Origin: Rhizobium jaguaris
GTDB lineage: Bacteria; Pseudomonadota; Alphaproteobacteria; Rhizobiales; Rhizobiaceae
DNA: 64,000 nucleotides
Direction of reading: 5' to 3'
Assembly: GCF_003627755.1 (NCBI RefSeq)
Contig: NZ_CP032694.1
Location: forward strand, 108,501-172,500
How positions within the stretch are numbered: position 1 is the first letter of the stretch; the number at the start of each line of letters is the position of its first letter. Positions 28,871-38,030 of this stretch are shown piece after piece. Both the position numbers and the translations under genes were made by a program. The notes under the pieces are model-generated. The model saw only the letters and a list, made by a program, of their open reading frames with translations, searched no databases and was not told the origin of the DNA.

Positions 28871-29281
28871 TTGCAGGATTTTGCGCTCGACGATCGTCTG
28901 GCGAATGACAGCGTTTCCGTCACGATTATCGGCCTTTGCGACGTGCGACTGATGAAGGATCGCCGCTGGCCGTGGCTGTTGCTGGTGCCCCGTCGGCCCG
29001 GCATATCGGAAATATTCGAGCTGACGCCGCTCGACCAGGTTCTGCTGAACTTCGAGACCATCAAGGTCGGCGCCGCCTTGAAGACGGTGACGGGAGCGAC
29101 AAAAATCAACATTGGGGCTCTTGGAAATATCGTCCGTCAGCTTCATGTTCATGTCATTGCGCGGTTCGAAGGGGACACGAACTGGCCCGGCCCGATCTGG
29201 GGCTACGGCAAGGCGGAACCCTATGCGGACGAAGACATGAACAGCTTCATAGCCAAGTTGCGGGATACGCTTTCACAATGA
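28871..29281 (+). CDS. HIT-domain protein, TTG start
   Basis: 136 residues. The histidine triad is in QLHVHVIARF, with the upstream KINIGALGN segment of the family; the usual third His position of the triad is Ile here (H-V-H-V-I). HIT proteins hydrolyse or transfer nucleoside phosphates. The TTG at 28871 has GGAGG eight bases upstream and no ATG fits better. Its stop overlaps the nudC start (ATGA), so the two are translationally coupled. Confidence 0.88.
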   Translation: MQDFALDDRLANDSVSVTIIGLCDVRLMKDRRWPWLLLVPRRPGISEIFELTPLDQVLLNFETIKVGAALKTVTGATKINIGALGNIVRQLHVHVIARFEGDTNWPGPIWGYGKAEPYADEDMNSFIAKLRDTLSQ

Positions 29282-30237
29282 ACCATTCCATCTTCTCTTC
29301 GGATGCTCCTCACCCGGAAGCCAGCAGCCTCACCGCCTTTGCCGAAAACCAGCTTGATCGGGATGCAGAGCACCGCGACGAGGAATCGATCAAGCATGCG
29401 CTCGCCAAGGAAGGCACGCATATCCTGGCTTTTGCCAAGGACAAGCTGGTCTTGAAACATGACGGCCAGGTGCTCGACCCACTGTTTGCGCGCTACGAGT
29501 TGCAGGAGCTCGATCCGGACTGGGAGGCGGCGGTGCTGCTCGGCTATCGCAGGACCGGCGAGCCGCGGCTGGCTGTTCCGGTGCGCATCAATGCCGACGA
29601 TCTCGCCAGCCACTATAAGCCTTCCGACATGCGCTCGCTCTGGCGCGATCTCCTGCTCGAAGGCGAAATCCTCGGCGAAGCGGCGCAAGGCATGAGCCTT
29701 ATCCGCTGGAACAACGACAACCGCTTCTGCGGCCGGTGCGGCTCGGTCATGGAACTCCGCATCGGCGGCTATAAGCGGGTCTGCACCGCCTGCGAACACG
29801 TGATTTTCCCGCGCACCGATCCGGTCGTCATTATGCTGACGATCGACGAGGAGAAAAATCTCTGCCTGCTCGGCCGCAGCCATCATTTCGCACCGGGCAT
29901 GTATTCCTGCCTTGCCGGCTTCGTCGAACCTGGCGAAACCATCGAGAATGCCGTGCGCCGCGAAACGCATGAGGAGTCCGGCATCCACATCGGCCGCGTG
30001 CGCTATCATGCTTCGCAGCCCTGGCCGATGCCGCATTCCCTGATGATCGGCTGCTATGCCGAGGCGAAGTCGAGGGAGATCCATATGGATACTGCCGAAC
30101 TCGATGATTGCCGCTGGTTTACCCCGGAAGAGACGCTCGCCATGCTCGATCATGTCTCGGCTTCCGGCAACACTTCTCCACCCAAGGGCGCCATCGCCCA
30201 TCGCCTGATGCGCGACTGGGTGGAATGGGAGCGATAG
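29278..30237 (+). CDS. nudC: NADH pyrophosphatase / NAD-decapping Nudix hydrolase
   Basis: 319 residues. The zinc ribbon CGRC...CTAC is followed by a Nudix box GFVEPGETIENAVRRETHEE, matching G-x5-E-x7-R-E-U-x-E-E, and then the NudC-specific SQPWPMPHSLM motif. It hydrolyses NADH to NMNH and AMP and can decap NAD-capped RNA. It forms an overlapping pair with the HIT gene, both nucleotide hydrolase families. Confidence 0.95.
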   Translation: MNHSIFSSDAPHPEASSLTAFAENQLDRDAEHRDEESIKHALAKEGTHILAFAKDKLVLKHDGQVLDPLFARYELQELDPDWEAAVLLGYRRTGEPRLAVPVRINADDLASHYKPSDMRSLWRDLLLEGEILGEAAQGMSLIRWNNDNRFCGRCGSVMELRIGGYKRVCTACEHVIFPRTDPVVIMLTIDEEKNLCLLGRSHHFAPGMYSCLAGFVEPGETIENAVRRETHEESGIHIGRVRYHASQPWPMPHSLMIGCYAEAKSREIHMDTAELDDCRWFTPEETLAMLDHVSASGNTSPPKGAIAHRLMRDWVEWER

Positions 30238-30246
30238 GCGCTTGTC

Positions 30247-30933
30247 ATGGCGCGCTCGGAACGGCTGCTGACCCTGCTGCAGACGCTGAGGCGCTACCGT
30301 CGCCCAGTCAGTGGCGCGACCCTCGCTGAAGAGACTGGCGTCAGTCTGCGCACTCTCTACCGCGATATTGCCAGCCTACAGACGCAGGGCGCCATGATCG
30401 AAGGCGAGCCCGGCATCGGCTATGTTCTGAAGCCCGGCTTCATGCTGCCGCCGATGATGTTTTCGCAGGACGAGATCGAGGCGCTGGTGCTGGGGTCGAG
30501 ATGGGTCGCCCGCGCAACCGATTCGCGACTGGCAGCAGCCGGAGCCGACGCTCTTGCCAAGATCGCTGCCGTGCTGCCGGCCGAAATGCGCGAGGCGGTC
30601 GATCAAGCGGCGGTGGTCGTCGCCACGCGCCGCATAATGGAGGATAAGGCCGATCTTTCCCTCATGCGCAAGGCGATCCGTGCGGAGCGCATGGTGCAAT
30701 TGACCTATGGCGACGTCAACGGCGCCATTTCGACCAGGCGTATCTGGCCTTTCGCGCTCGGTTATTTCGACAATGCACGCATCATCATGGCCTGGTGCGA
30801 GCTGCGCCAGGATTTTCGCCATTTCCGCGCCGACCGAATCATCGATTTCGCGGTGCTGGAGGCACGCTACCCACGCCGCCGTATCGCGCTCGCAAGGGAA
30901 TGGCACGCCCAGCAGGGCATGGCCAACGATTGA
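30247..30933 (+). CDS. YafY-type HTH/WYL-domain regulator
   Basis: 228 residues. An N-terminal HTH_11 domain (RPVSGATLAEETGVSLRTLYRDIASLQTQGA) precedes a WYL domain (about 140-215: IRAERMVQLTYGD, RRIWPFALGYFDNARIIMAWC, FRHFRADRI). WYL proteins sense ligands, sometimes nucleic acids. It begins 9 bases after nudC, so it may be cotranscribed, and precedes a small protein and a VOC protein that are plausible targets. Confidence 0.88.
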   Translation: MARSERLLTLLQTLRRYRRPVSGATLAEETGVSLRTLYRDIASLQTQGAMIEGEPGIGYVLKPGFMLPPMMFSQDEIEALVLGSRWVARATDSRLAAAGADALAKIAAVLPAEMREAVDQAAVVVATRRIMEDKADLSLMRKAIRAERMVQLTYGDVNGAISTRRIWPFALGYFDNARIIMAWCELRQDFRHFRADRIIDFAVLEARYPRRRIALAREWHAQQGMAND

Positions 30934-31017
30934 TCTCCAGATACAAGGCTACTGCCAGAAACTGTCAGTAGGTAAGACTATGATGGCCACCATCCCAAGC
31001 AGGAAGGAGGACCGATC

Positions 31018-31254
31018 ATGGCAAGCCACGCTTTCATCGTCACGGAACAAACGCCTCGCGGCGTCGAAGAGGCGCGTAAAGGCAAGGATCTTTCCATGCC
31101 GATATGGCCAGTCCGCTTCATGTGGGCTGCGCTTGGCTATTTCGCCCGTAGCCGGAATCGCCTCGATATCGAGGGTGCACCGGATTCCATGAAGCGCGAT
31201 CTGGGCTTTCTCGATGGCTGTGCCCCGTATCGTGAGGAAGAGCGGATGCGCTAA
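31018..31254 (+). CDS. Small hypothetical protein (78 aa)
   Basis: A strong ribosome site AGGAAGGAGG ends 6 bases before the ATG. The protein MASHAFIVTEQTPRGVEEAR... contains a short hydrophobic stretch (PVRFMWAALGYFA) and is otherwise basic/charged. I recognise no family. It lies between a WYL regulator and a VOC protein on the same strand. Confidence 0.6.
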   Translation: MASHAFIVTEQTPRGVEEARKGKDLSMPIWPVRFMWAALGYFARSRNRLDIEGAPDSMKRDLGFLDGCAPYREEERMR

Positions 31255-31374
31255 AGACGCGTCTCCGTAAACATCCGACCATCCGCTGACAAATTCACCA
31301 CCGGCAGGCTTTGCCTCGCCTGCCGGACCGCATCCTCATGCCCTCATATCCCCCGAAACAAAAGGAATATGCAA

Positions 31375-31743
31375 ATGACAAGTCCGAACCTCATCATCTT
31401 CTACGTCAAGGATCCGGCCGAAAGTGTGCCTTTCTATCGCGACCTGCTCGGCCGTGAACCAGCTGTCGCTGCGCCGAATTTCGTTGCCTTCCCGCTCGAC
31501 AATGGTTTCACTCTTGGCCTGTGGCGCCGCAGCAGCGTCGAGCCGCAACCTTCCGCCATCGGCAGCCGTGGTGAACTCGCCTTCATGGTCGATGGCGAAG
31601 GCGCGGTCGCGGAGCATTACAAGGACTGGAAAGCCCGCGGCCTGCCGATCGCGCAGGAATTGACGACGATGGATTTCGGTCCGACCTTCGTCGTGCTCGA
31701 TCCGGACGGTCATCGGCTCAGAGTTTGTGAGCCGGATAAATAA
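31375..31743 (+). CDS. VOC-superfamily (glyoxalase/bleomycin-resistance) protein
   Basis: 122 residues. It has the beta-alpha-beta-beta-beta pattern of the VOC fold: NLIIFYVKDPAESVPFYRDLLG at the start and TFVVLDPDGHRLRVCEP at the end, the metal-site Glu being near the C-terminus. Start at the second ATG (31375) because AAAAGGAA is then correctly spaced; the ATG at 31369 is too close. The substrate is unknown; relatives include dioxygenases, isomerases and drug-binding proteins. Confidence 0.85.
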   Translation: MTSPNLIIFYVKDPAESVPFYRDLLGREPAVAAPNFVAFPLDNGFTLGLWRRSSVEPQPSAIGSRGELAFMVDGEGAVAEHYKDWKARGLPIAQELTTMDFGPTFVVLDPDGHRLRVCEPDK

Positions 31744-31759
31744 TCTGCGGCCTAGCCAA

Positions 31760-31906
31760 CCGCCCTCGTGGTTCGAGGCTGCAGCCCGATGGGCTTTCGC
31801 ACCTCACCATGAGGGCTAATCTTTTGTGCCGAACCGCATAGCTTACTCCGCCTCATCCTGAGGTGCGGAGCTCGAAAAGCGAAGCCTCGAAGGACGAGGT
31901 GGCCTC
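31760..31906. repeat. Pair of palindromic CCTCATCCTGAGG-type repeats
   Basis: Two degenerate copies in opposite orientation fill the gap before pheA. One is at 31763-31815 (CCTCGTGGTTCGAGGCT ... CACCTCACCATGAGG) and one at 31851-31902 (CCTCATCCTGAGGTGCGGAG ... GCCTCGAAGGACGAGG). This style is widespread in alphaproteobacterial intergenic DNA and is probably a bidirectional terminator-like or mobile palindrome. Confidence 0.65.
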
Positions 31907-31920
31907 CGAGACGGCCAGAC

Positions 31921-32775
31921 TCAGAGCTGCCCGCGCATCGGATGCCCTTTGTAGACACCCAGAATGCGGACCTTCTCGGAAAAGAACCGCAATTCCTCAA
32001 GAGCCCGGCGCACATGCGGATCGGAGGGGTGGCCCTCGATATCTGCATAGAACTGCGTCGCTACAAAACGGCCGCCGAGCTGATAGCTTTCGAGCTTCGT
32101 CATGTTGATGCCGTTGGTCGCGAAACCGCCAAGCGCCTTGTAGAGCGAGGCCGGAATGTTGCGGACGTTGAAGACGAAGGTGGTGACGATTTTTTCCTCT
32201 GGCGAGCCGCGCTGCGCCCAGTCTTCGTCGCGCGATAGCACGACGAAGCGCGTCATGTTGTTTTCGGTGTCCTCGACGTTCTCGGCGATGATTTCCAGCC
32301 CGTAGAGGTCGGCTGCCAGCCGCGGCGCCAGCGCCGCCATGCTGCGGTCGCCGGTTTCCTTGACCAGCTTGGCAGCGCCTGCCGTATCGCCGGCGATGAT
32401 CGGCTTCCAGCCGTGGGCGCGCACGATGTTGCGGCATTGCCCCAGCGCATGGATGTGGCTGTGCACCGTGTGAATCTCTTCCTTCTCCACACCGGGCAGC
32501 ACCATTAACTGGAAGCGGATCGGCATGAAATACTCGCCGACGATATGCAGGCGCGATTCCGGCAGCAGGTGATGGATGTCGGCGACACGCCCCGCGATCG
32601 TGTTTTCGATCGGGATCATGCCGAGATCGGCCTCGCCATTGTCGATCGCGGAAAAGGCATCCTCAAAGGTCTGGCAAGGCAGCGGCTCCATCGTCGGGAA
32701 CATATCGCGGCAGGCCATATCGGAATTGGCGCCATAGTCGCCCTGAAAAGAGATTTTGTTGGTCTTGGTGATCAT
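31921..32775 (-). CDS. pheA: Prephenate dehydratase
   Basis: 284 residues, a monofunctional enzyme without a chorismate mutase domain. The catalytic domain has GDYGANSD, PIENTIAGRV and the conserved Thr-Arg-Phe in NMTRFVVLS; the C-terminal ACT domain (FATNGINMTKLESYQL) provides phenylalanine feedback. It converts prephenate to phenylpyruvate in the cytoplasm. It starts 27 bases after kdsB and is probably cotranscribed with it. Confidence 0.95.
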   Translation of the reverse strand: MITKTNKISFQGDYGANSDMACRDMFPTMEPLPCQTFEDAFSAIDNGEADLGMIPIENTIAGRVADIHHLLPESRLHIVGEYFMPIRFQLMVLPGVEKEEIHTVHSHIHALGQCRNIVRAHGWKPIIAGDTAGAAKLVKETGDRSMAALAPRLAADLYGLEIIAENVEDTENNMTRFVVLSRDEDWAQRGSPEEKIVTTFVFNVRNIPASLYKALGGFATNGINMTKLESYQLGGRFVATQFYADIEGHPSDPHVRRALEELRFFSEKVRILGVYKGHPMRGQL

Positions 32776-32802
32776 TGGGACTGGCCTTTGGGGGAAATTC
32801 CG

Positions 32803-33558
32803 TCAGAGAGAGGCGCCGGAAAGGATGCGGCGGGCCTTTTCGAGGTCGGCGGGAGTATCGACACCGAGCGGTATCGTGTCAACGATCTCCACATCGATGC
32901 GCATGCACGCTTCGAGCGCCCGCAACTGCTCAAGTGATTCGCGCTTTTCCAGCGGCGAAGGACCGAGACTGACGAATTTTTCCAGCGCCGCGCGGCGATA
33001 GGTGTAAAGGCCGATGTGATGATAAAGCGGCCCCGCGCCGTAAGGCGCCGTAGCGCGGGTGAAATAAAGCGCGCGCAGGCGGCTGTCCGAAAGAGCGGAG
33101 CCAACCACCTTGACGACGCTTGGCTTGGTCTTCTCTTCCTCATCGGTGATTTCGACGGCAAGTGTCGCAATGTCGACGGCAGGGTTTTCGAGCGGGCGCA
33201 ACGACGCGCGAATGGTCTCGGGATCGATGGTCGGCAGATCGCCCTGGACATTGATGACGATCTCGGCGTGACCGTCGGGATCGACGGCTTTCAGCGCCTC
33301 GTAGATGCGGTCGGAGCCGGATTGATGGTCCTGGCTGGTCATGACGACTTCGAACCCGGCTTTGGCGACGGCAGTAAAAGTATCATCGTGGTCGACGGCA
33401 ACAACGATGCGACCGATCGCCGCCTCGCGTGCGCGTTTGGCAACCTGTACGATCATCGGCAGACCGCAGATATCGGCGAGCGGTTTGCCTGGAAGGCGGG
33501 TGGAGGCCATCCGGGCAGGAATGAGCACCAGCGCCTTGTCTAAGTTTGGATCAGTCAT
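32803..33558 (-). CDS. kdsB: 3-deoxy-manno-octulosonate cytidylyltransferase
   Basis: 251 residues from [11 protein letters not shown]. The nucleotidyltransferase start [20 protein letters not shown], then [25 protein letters not shown] and the conserved [16 protein letters not shown] are all KdsB hallmarks. It activates Kdo as CMP-Kdo for the lipid A-core linkage. A 15-codon upstream extension lacks support. It is divergent from the cytochrome c gene across 151 bases. Confidence 0.95.
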   Translation of the reverse strand: MTDPNLDKALVLIPARMASTRLPGKPLADICGLPMIVQVAKRAREAAIGRIVVAVDHDDTFTAVAKAGFEVVMTSQDHQSGSDRIYEALKAVDPDGHAEIVINVQGDLPTIDPETIRASLRPLENPAVDIATLAVEITDEEEKTKPSVVKVVGSALSDSRLRALYFTRATAPYGAGPLYHHIGLYTYRRAALEKFVSLGPSPLEKRESLEQLRALEACMRIDVEIVDTIPLGVDTPADLEKARRILSGASL

Positions 33559-33709
33559 TGTTGGGCCTTCTATTCCCGCCGGATAAGTGTCAAAAAGTCT
33601 CACGGTGGAGACTGTTTACAGAGTTGCAAGAAACAGCCAAAAGACATAGGTTTCGCGCGAATTCAAGATGGGCCGGCAGCCGCTGCCGGAGGCGAGGGGA
33701 GCATAGCAG

Positions 33710-34291
33710 ATGAATTCATCCTACGTGAACATGGGTGTCGGGGCACTTCTGGCCACACTTTTTGTGCTGAAGTCCGTGTCGCTCGCGTCGGGATTTATTT
33801 TCCATTCAGAGGCGCCGGAAAAGCCGGGCTTCGCAATTGTCGCCGCTGAAGATACCTCTGCCGGAGCCGGCGGTAAGGCAGCCGCCGCCAAACAGGAAAC
33901 GCCGATCGCGCAATTGCTGCAAAAGGCCGACGCCAAGGCCGGCGAATCGATCTTCAAGAAGTGTCAGGCCTGTCATGACGGCACCAAGGGCGGGCCGAAC
34001 AAGGTTGGTCCGAACCTCTTTGGTGTTGTCGATCGTCCGATCGCCTCGCATGAAGGTTTTGGCTATTCGTCCGCCATGAAGGATTTTTCCAAGGGCAGCA
34101 GCGAGAAGTGGACCTACGATCATCTCTACCATTTCCTCGAAGCTCCGAAGAAATTCATTGCTGGGACGGCGATGGGCTTTGCCGGCCTGCCGAAAGAAGA
34201 AGATCGTGCCAATGTCATCGCCTATCTGCGCACGCTGGCCGACACGCCTGAGCCGCTGCCCGACGTGAACGCTCCGGCAGCAACGAACTAA
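33710..34291 (+). CDS. cycM: Membrane-anchored c-type cytochrome (CycM-like)
   Basis: 193 residues. An uncleaved N-terminal hydrophobic segment (about 8-30) acts as membrane anchor and is followed by a Pro/Ala-rich linker. The heme site is CQACH (85-89) and the axial Met is probably Met155 in AGTAMGFAG. It is close in architecture to rhizobial CycM cytochrome c552, which carries electrons from the bc1 complex to the aa3 oxidase at the periplasmic face. A clear terminator follows at 34314. Confidence 0.88.
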   Translation: MNSSYVNMGVGALLATLFVLKSVSLASGFIFHSEAPEKPGFAIVAAEDTSAGAGGKAAAAKQETPIAQLLQKADAKAGESIFKKCQACHDGTKGGPNKVGPNLFGVVDRPIASHEGFGYSSAMKDFSKGSSEKWTYDHLYHFLEAPKKFIAGTAMGFAGLPKEEDRANVIAYLRTLADTPEPLPDVNAPAATN

Positions 34292-34313
34292 GCAGCTTCA
34301 AGCGTATAAATGC

Positions 34314-34346
34314 AAAAGCCCGGTCGCCTCGGCCGGGCTTTTTCGT
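34314..34346. terminator. Bidirectional terminator between cycM and patatin gene
   Basis: Stem AAGCCCGG(T/C)C with CGGCCGGGCTT followed by five T on the plus strand and preceded by an A run, so it can stop both the cytochrome gene and the convergent patatin gene. Confidence 0.8.
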
Positions 34347-34359
34347 GCCGGTAAGCCAC

Positions 34360-35523
34360 TCAAACAACGTGCTTGCGCGTCCGCATCTTCTGATCGAGGT
34401 CGAAGACTTTGAGCCCATCCTCAACGCTCGGCGGCATGCGCCAATCTTCTGAGATCAGCGCTTTGCGGCAGTCACGCAGGCCCGCCTGCCAATGCTCGTG
34501 CATCGATAATGCTGAAAATTCGTAGTCCTTCGAATGGGAGCGGAACTGCTTGTTGCGGTAGATCAGGTGAATGATCGTGACGCCGTAGTCGGAGCAGTTT
34601 TCCTTCAGCTTCTGGATTGCCGGGTCGGCCTTTGCCTCCTCGGGCAGGCGCGCGTAGAGTTCCGAGATGGTGCGGCGAAGCTGGTGCCGTTCGAGAAAAA
34701 GATCGGTATTGAGTCGGGTGCGGCTGGAATAGGTAATGTCCTTGCGCCGCTCCTCCACCTCTTCGAGGTCCTGCGGCAGCGGGCCGGTAGCGCTGAAGAG
34801 GTCGACCTGGAAGACGACGGTGTCGATACCGGCGCCGTTCCTCAGCACATAAGTCAGTGGTGTGTTCGAGACCAGGCCGCCGTCCCAGTAGTATTCGTTG
34901 CCGATCTTGATCGCCGGAAAGCCGGGCGGCAGCGCACCGCTTGCCATGACGTGCTCCGGCTTGATCTTGATATCCTTGTTGTCGAAGAAGGCGAAATTGC
35001 CGGTTCGGACATTGACGGCGCCGAGGCTCAGCCGCACCGGGCCGTGGTTGATGCGGTCGAAATCGACATGATCGAGCAGGGTCTGGCGCAGTTGCTCTGT
35101 GTCGTAGATGCTGGTCGCGCCCGCCGAACCCCGCGCCTGAAACCAGGAAGGGATCTGCCACGGAGAAAAGAAGCCGGGCACGCCGAAGGTCGACACCCAC
35201 CAACTGCTGACCGTGCGATAGAAATGGCTGGTCTGGCGCTGCCGCTCCAACAGGAGGTCGACCGGCAACTGCACGCTGACCTTGTTCCAGAAGGAACGCA
35301 GTTTCTCCAGCCGCTGGCCCGGCACGTTGCCCGCCATGATCGAGGCATTGATCGCGCCGATCGAAATGCCGGCGATCCAATCCGGCTCGATGTTGACTTC
35401 CCTCAGCGCTTCGAAAGCGCCCGCCTGATAGGAGCCGAGAGCGCCGCCGCCCTGCAGGACGAAGACCTTTTGCGCATAGGCCGAAGCGGGATTGGTGGTG
35501 ACTGCTGGAGCTGCAATATTCAT
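34360..35523 (-). CDS. Patatin-like phospholipase
   Basis: 387 residues. The oxyanion-hole loop GGGALG (25-30), the nucleophile elbow GISIG (Ser54) and the catalytic Asp in YYWDGGLVSN (Asp214) are all intact, giving the Ser-Asp dyad of patatins. A C-terminal region with FRSHSKDYEFS resembles the DUF3734 domain found in rhizobial members. It is predicted to hydrolyse acyl esters of phospholipids or polymers; there is no signal peptide, so it is cytoplasmic or membrane-peripheral. Confidence 0.92.
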   Translation of the reverse strand: MNIAAPAVTTNPASAYAQKVFVLQGGGALGSYQAGAFEALREVNIEPDWIAGISIGAINASIMAGNVPGQRLEKLRSFWNKVSVQLPVDLLLERQRQTSHFYRTVSSWWVSTFGVPGFFSPWQIPSWFQARGSAGATSIYDTEQLRQTLLDHVDFDRINHGPVRLSLGAVNVRTGNFAFFDNKDIKIKPEHVMASGALPPGFPAIKIGNEYYWDGGLVSNTPLTYVLRNGAGIDTVVFQVDLFSATGPLPQDLEEVEERRKDITYSSRTRLNTDLFLERHQLRRTISELYARLPEEAKADPAIQKLKENCSDYGVTIIHLIYRNKQFRSHSKDYEFSALSMHEHWQAGLRDCRKALISEDWRMPPSVEDGLKVFDLDQKMRTRKHVV

Positions 35524-35652
35524 GGTTCCATCCTTTGCTGCGCTCCACCCTTAAGGGCGGGACTGCGCGAATATATGACCATTTTCCTGCCTGCTTCTCC
35601 GAAAGCGGAGATATATCGTCGCGGTGCCCGGGCAAAACTGCTTGAGCCTGCT

Positions 35653-36597
35653 TCAGCCGAGCATATAGGCCCAAAGTGACACTGTGAGTGCACCGAGCGC
35701 TGTCGTCAGCGTAATCGTCGATGCCGCGAGACTGTGACCGACGCCGAAGCGATTGGCAATGAGCCAGGCGTTCACACCAGTTGGAACCGAAGAGGTGAGC
35801 ACGAGCGCCTTTCGCCATTCCGGGCTGAGGCCCAAAAGATAGCCGGCCACAAGCACGCAGGCCGGCAGCAACAGAAGCTTGAAGGCCGACGTCACGCTGG
35901 CGATGCCGAGATTGCCGGAAAGTCCATATTGCCGCAGCGCCATGCCGAGTGAAATCAACGCAGCCGGACCTGCGATATTGGCGATGTCGTCAACCACCGT
36001 GCTGAGGGTCGTCGGCAAGGAAATGCCGGTGATGTGCGCGACAAGGCCGGCGAAAAGCCCGACGACCAGTGGATTGCGGACCAGGTTTCTGCCGACCTGC
36101 TGCAAGACTTCCCCTATGCTGCGCCCGGAACCGCCGTTCTGCTTGCGCTCGGCCCGCTCCATCAGCATCGTGCCGGCGATCATCATGACCGGCAGATGCA
36201 CGGCAAGCAGGATCGACATCGCCACGATGCCGTCGGGACCGACAGCGCGGCCCACCAGCGGCAGGCCGATGAAAATATTGTTGGCGAAGGCAGACGAGAC
36301 ACCGGCGAGTACACCGATTCGCGCGTCTCGCCCGAACAGCCGTGTCGCCGCCAGATGGCCGGCTGTCCAGGCGACGGTGACGCCGGCAAAATAGGCGATC
36401 CACAGCCGGAACGGCGAGGCTCCATGAAAATCCGCTTCAGCAATGGTTTGGAACAACAGGAGCGGCACCGCGATCTTGAAGACGAACTCGCTCATCGCCT
36501 CGCCGACGCTGGCTGACAATATGCCGGCGCGCACGATCGCCCAGCCGATGAGGATCAGCACGAAAATTGGCAGGACATCGGAAAGGATTTCGGACAT
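35653..36597 (-). CDS. AEC-family (auxin efflux carrier-like) transporter
   Basis: 314 residues from MSEILSDVLPIFVLI, about ten transmembrane segments in two five-helix halves. It has the AEC features FANNIFIGLPLVGRAVG and ALISLGMALRQYG with a central hydrophilic loop (MERAERKQNGGSG). AEC proteins transport organic acids such as malate or malonate in bacteria; the plant-auxin name is historical. The start was set at 36597 because the longer frame runs through the terminator at 36696. The ribosome site is weak. Confidence 0.85.
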   Translation of the reverse strand: MSEILSDVLPIFVLILIGWAIVRAGILSASVGEAMSEFVFKIAVPLLLFQTIAEADFHGASPFRLWIAYFAGVTVAWTAGHLAATRLFGRDARIGVLAGVSSAFANNIFIGLPLVGRAVGPDGIVAMSILLAVHLPVMMIAGTMLMERAERKQNGGSGRSIGEVLQQVGRNLVRNPLVVGLFAGLVAHITGISLPTTLSTVVDDIANIAGPAALISLGMALRQYGLSGNLGIASVTSAFKLLLLPACVLVAGYLLGLSPEWRKALVLTSSVPTGVNAWLIANRFGVGHSLAASTITLTTALGALTVSLWAYMLG

Positions 36598-36695
36598 GCC
36601 GGGTGAGGGAGCTGCAAAATGGCGGGATATTGAGACGTGATCCCAAACTTGTAGCAGCTTGCCGCAACGTGAGAAGCCGAAAAGCAGTCGGAAAC

Positions 36696-36722
36696 AAAAA
36701 AAGCGGGCCACGCCCGCTTTTC
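36696..36722 (-). terminator. Strong rho-independent terminator of candidate RNA
   Basis: On the minus strand AAGCGGGC/GCCCGCTT forms an 8-bp stem with a 3-base loop, followed by a run of seven T. It is 99 bases upstream of the transporter start, so it does not end a protein gene; see the candidate RNA directly upstream. Confidence 0.75.
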
Positions 36723-36860
36723 CGCACCCGGCGCCGCCAGGATCCTCCCGGTCCACAAGCCGCCAGTTCATCCGTGGTCGGCGCGCGTACCGGTGAGGCG
36801 GAAGGTATCATACCTTCCCAGAGCTGGCGGTGAATGCCTTGTCCGCATCCCATGCCAGTT
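36696..36860 (-). ncRNA. Candidate structured small RNA upstream of terminator
   Basis: About 165 bases without a plausible gene on the minus strand, ending in the terminator above. It contains a perfect hairpin GGAAGGTAT-G-ATACCTTCC (36809-36827), flanked by complementary CCGCCAG and CTGGCGG, giving a long rod-like fold. It could be a regulatory small RNA, possibly the 6S RNA, which has such a rod shape, but I cannot confirm a family. The remaining 36861-37009 stretch is the kinase promoter region. Confidence 0.4.
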
Positions 36861-37009
36861 CACTTGATAAGTGTTTACAGATGGGAAGTGACAGCCAAAT
36901 GACTGGTTGAGATTTAGTTACCTTATGAGACACCGATTTTCCTTCCAAACTTCGGAAAAACCGCTAATACCGGATACCGGCTATCACCAATACCGGGACC
37001 CCCTTTTTG

Positions 37010-38002
37010 ATGACTCGTTTCGATGTACTGACCGTTGGCAATGCTATCGTCGACATTATCTCCCGCTGCAATGATCAATTCCTGATCGATAACAAGATCA
37101 CCAAGGCCGCGATGAATCTCATCGACGCCGAGCGGGCCGAGTTGCTCTATTCGCGCATGGGTCCGGCGCTCGAAGCCTCCGGCGGCAGTGCCGGCAATAC
37201 CGCGGCAGGTGTTGCGAATTTCGGCGGCAGGTCGGCCTATTTCGGCAAGGTCGCGGAAGACCAGTTGGGGGAAATCTTCGCTCACGACATCCGCGCCCAG
37301 GGCGTCCACTATGAAACCAAGCCGAAGGGCACATTCCCGCCGACCGCCCGTTCCATGATCTTCGTTACCGAGGACGGCGAGCGTTCGATGAACACCTATC
37401 TCGGTGCCTGCGTTGAGCTTGGTCCGGAAGACGTCGAAGCCGATATCGTTGCCGACGCCAAGGTCACCTATTTCGAAGGTTATCTCTGGGACCCGCCGCG
37501 TGCCAAGGAAGCGATTCGCGAATGCGCCCGCATTTCCCACGCCAATGGCCGGGAAATGTCGATGACGCTGTCCGACAGCTTTTGCGTCGGCCGTTATCGC
37601 GACGAATTCCTCGATCTCATGCGCTCTGGCACCGTCGATATCGTCTTTGCCAATCGCGACGAGGCATTGTCCCTCTATGAGACCGATGATTTCGAGAAGG
37701 CGTTGAAGCTGATTGCAGCCGATTGCAAGATCGCCGCCGTGACCACTGGCAAGGATGGCGCCGTGATCGTGCGCGGCAACGAACGCTATGTCGTCGACGC
37801 CCATCCGATCGAGGAGCGCGTCGATACCACCGGTGCCGGCGATCTTTTTGCCGCCGGCTTCCTGTTCGGCTATACGCAGGGTCGCACCCTTGAAGACTGC
37901 GGCAAGCTCGGCAATCTCGCTGCGGCTATTGTCATCGAGCAGATCGGACCGCGGCCGATGCGGTCGCTGTCGGAAGCCGCGAAGGAATTTGGGCTTCTTT
38001 AA
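37010..38002 (+). CDS. PfkB-family carbohydrate/adenosine kinase
   Basis: 330 residues. It begins FDVLTVGNAIVDII and carries the GGSAGNTAAGVANFGG substrate loop and the anion-hole DTTGAGDLFAAGFL with catalytic Asp, the PfkB signature 2. The alphaproteobacterial group with this N-terminus is usually annotated as adenosine kinase or sugar kinase; the substrate is not settled by sequence. Start at ATG 37010 (an adjacent TTG at 37007 is in frame). It converges on the CadD-like gene, with a hairpin at 38031-38064 between them. Confidence 0.88.
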   Translation: MTRFDVLTVGNAIVDIISRCNDQFLIDNKITKAAMNLIDAERAELLYSRMGPALEASGGSAGNTAAGVANFGGRSAYFGKVAEDQLGEIFAHDIRAQGVHYETKPKGTFPPTARSMIFVTEDGERSMNTYLGACVELGPEDVEADIVADAKVTYFEGYLWDPPRAKEAIRECARISHANGREMSMTLSDSFCVGRYRDEFLDLMRSGTVDIVFANRDEALSLYETDDFEKALKLIAADCKIAAVTTGKDGAVIVRGNERYVVDAHPIEERVDTTGAGDLFAAGFLFGYTQGRTLEDCGKLGNLAAAIVIEQIGPRPMRSLSEAAKEFGLL

Positions 38003-38030
38003 GCCCACCTGCTGGCTGATACTGGTGTAG

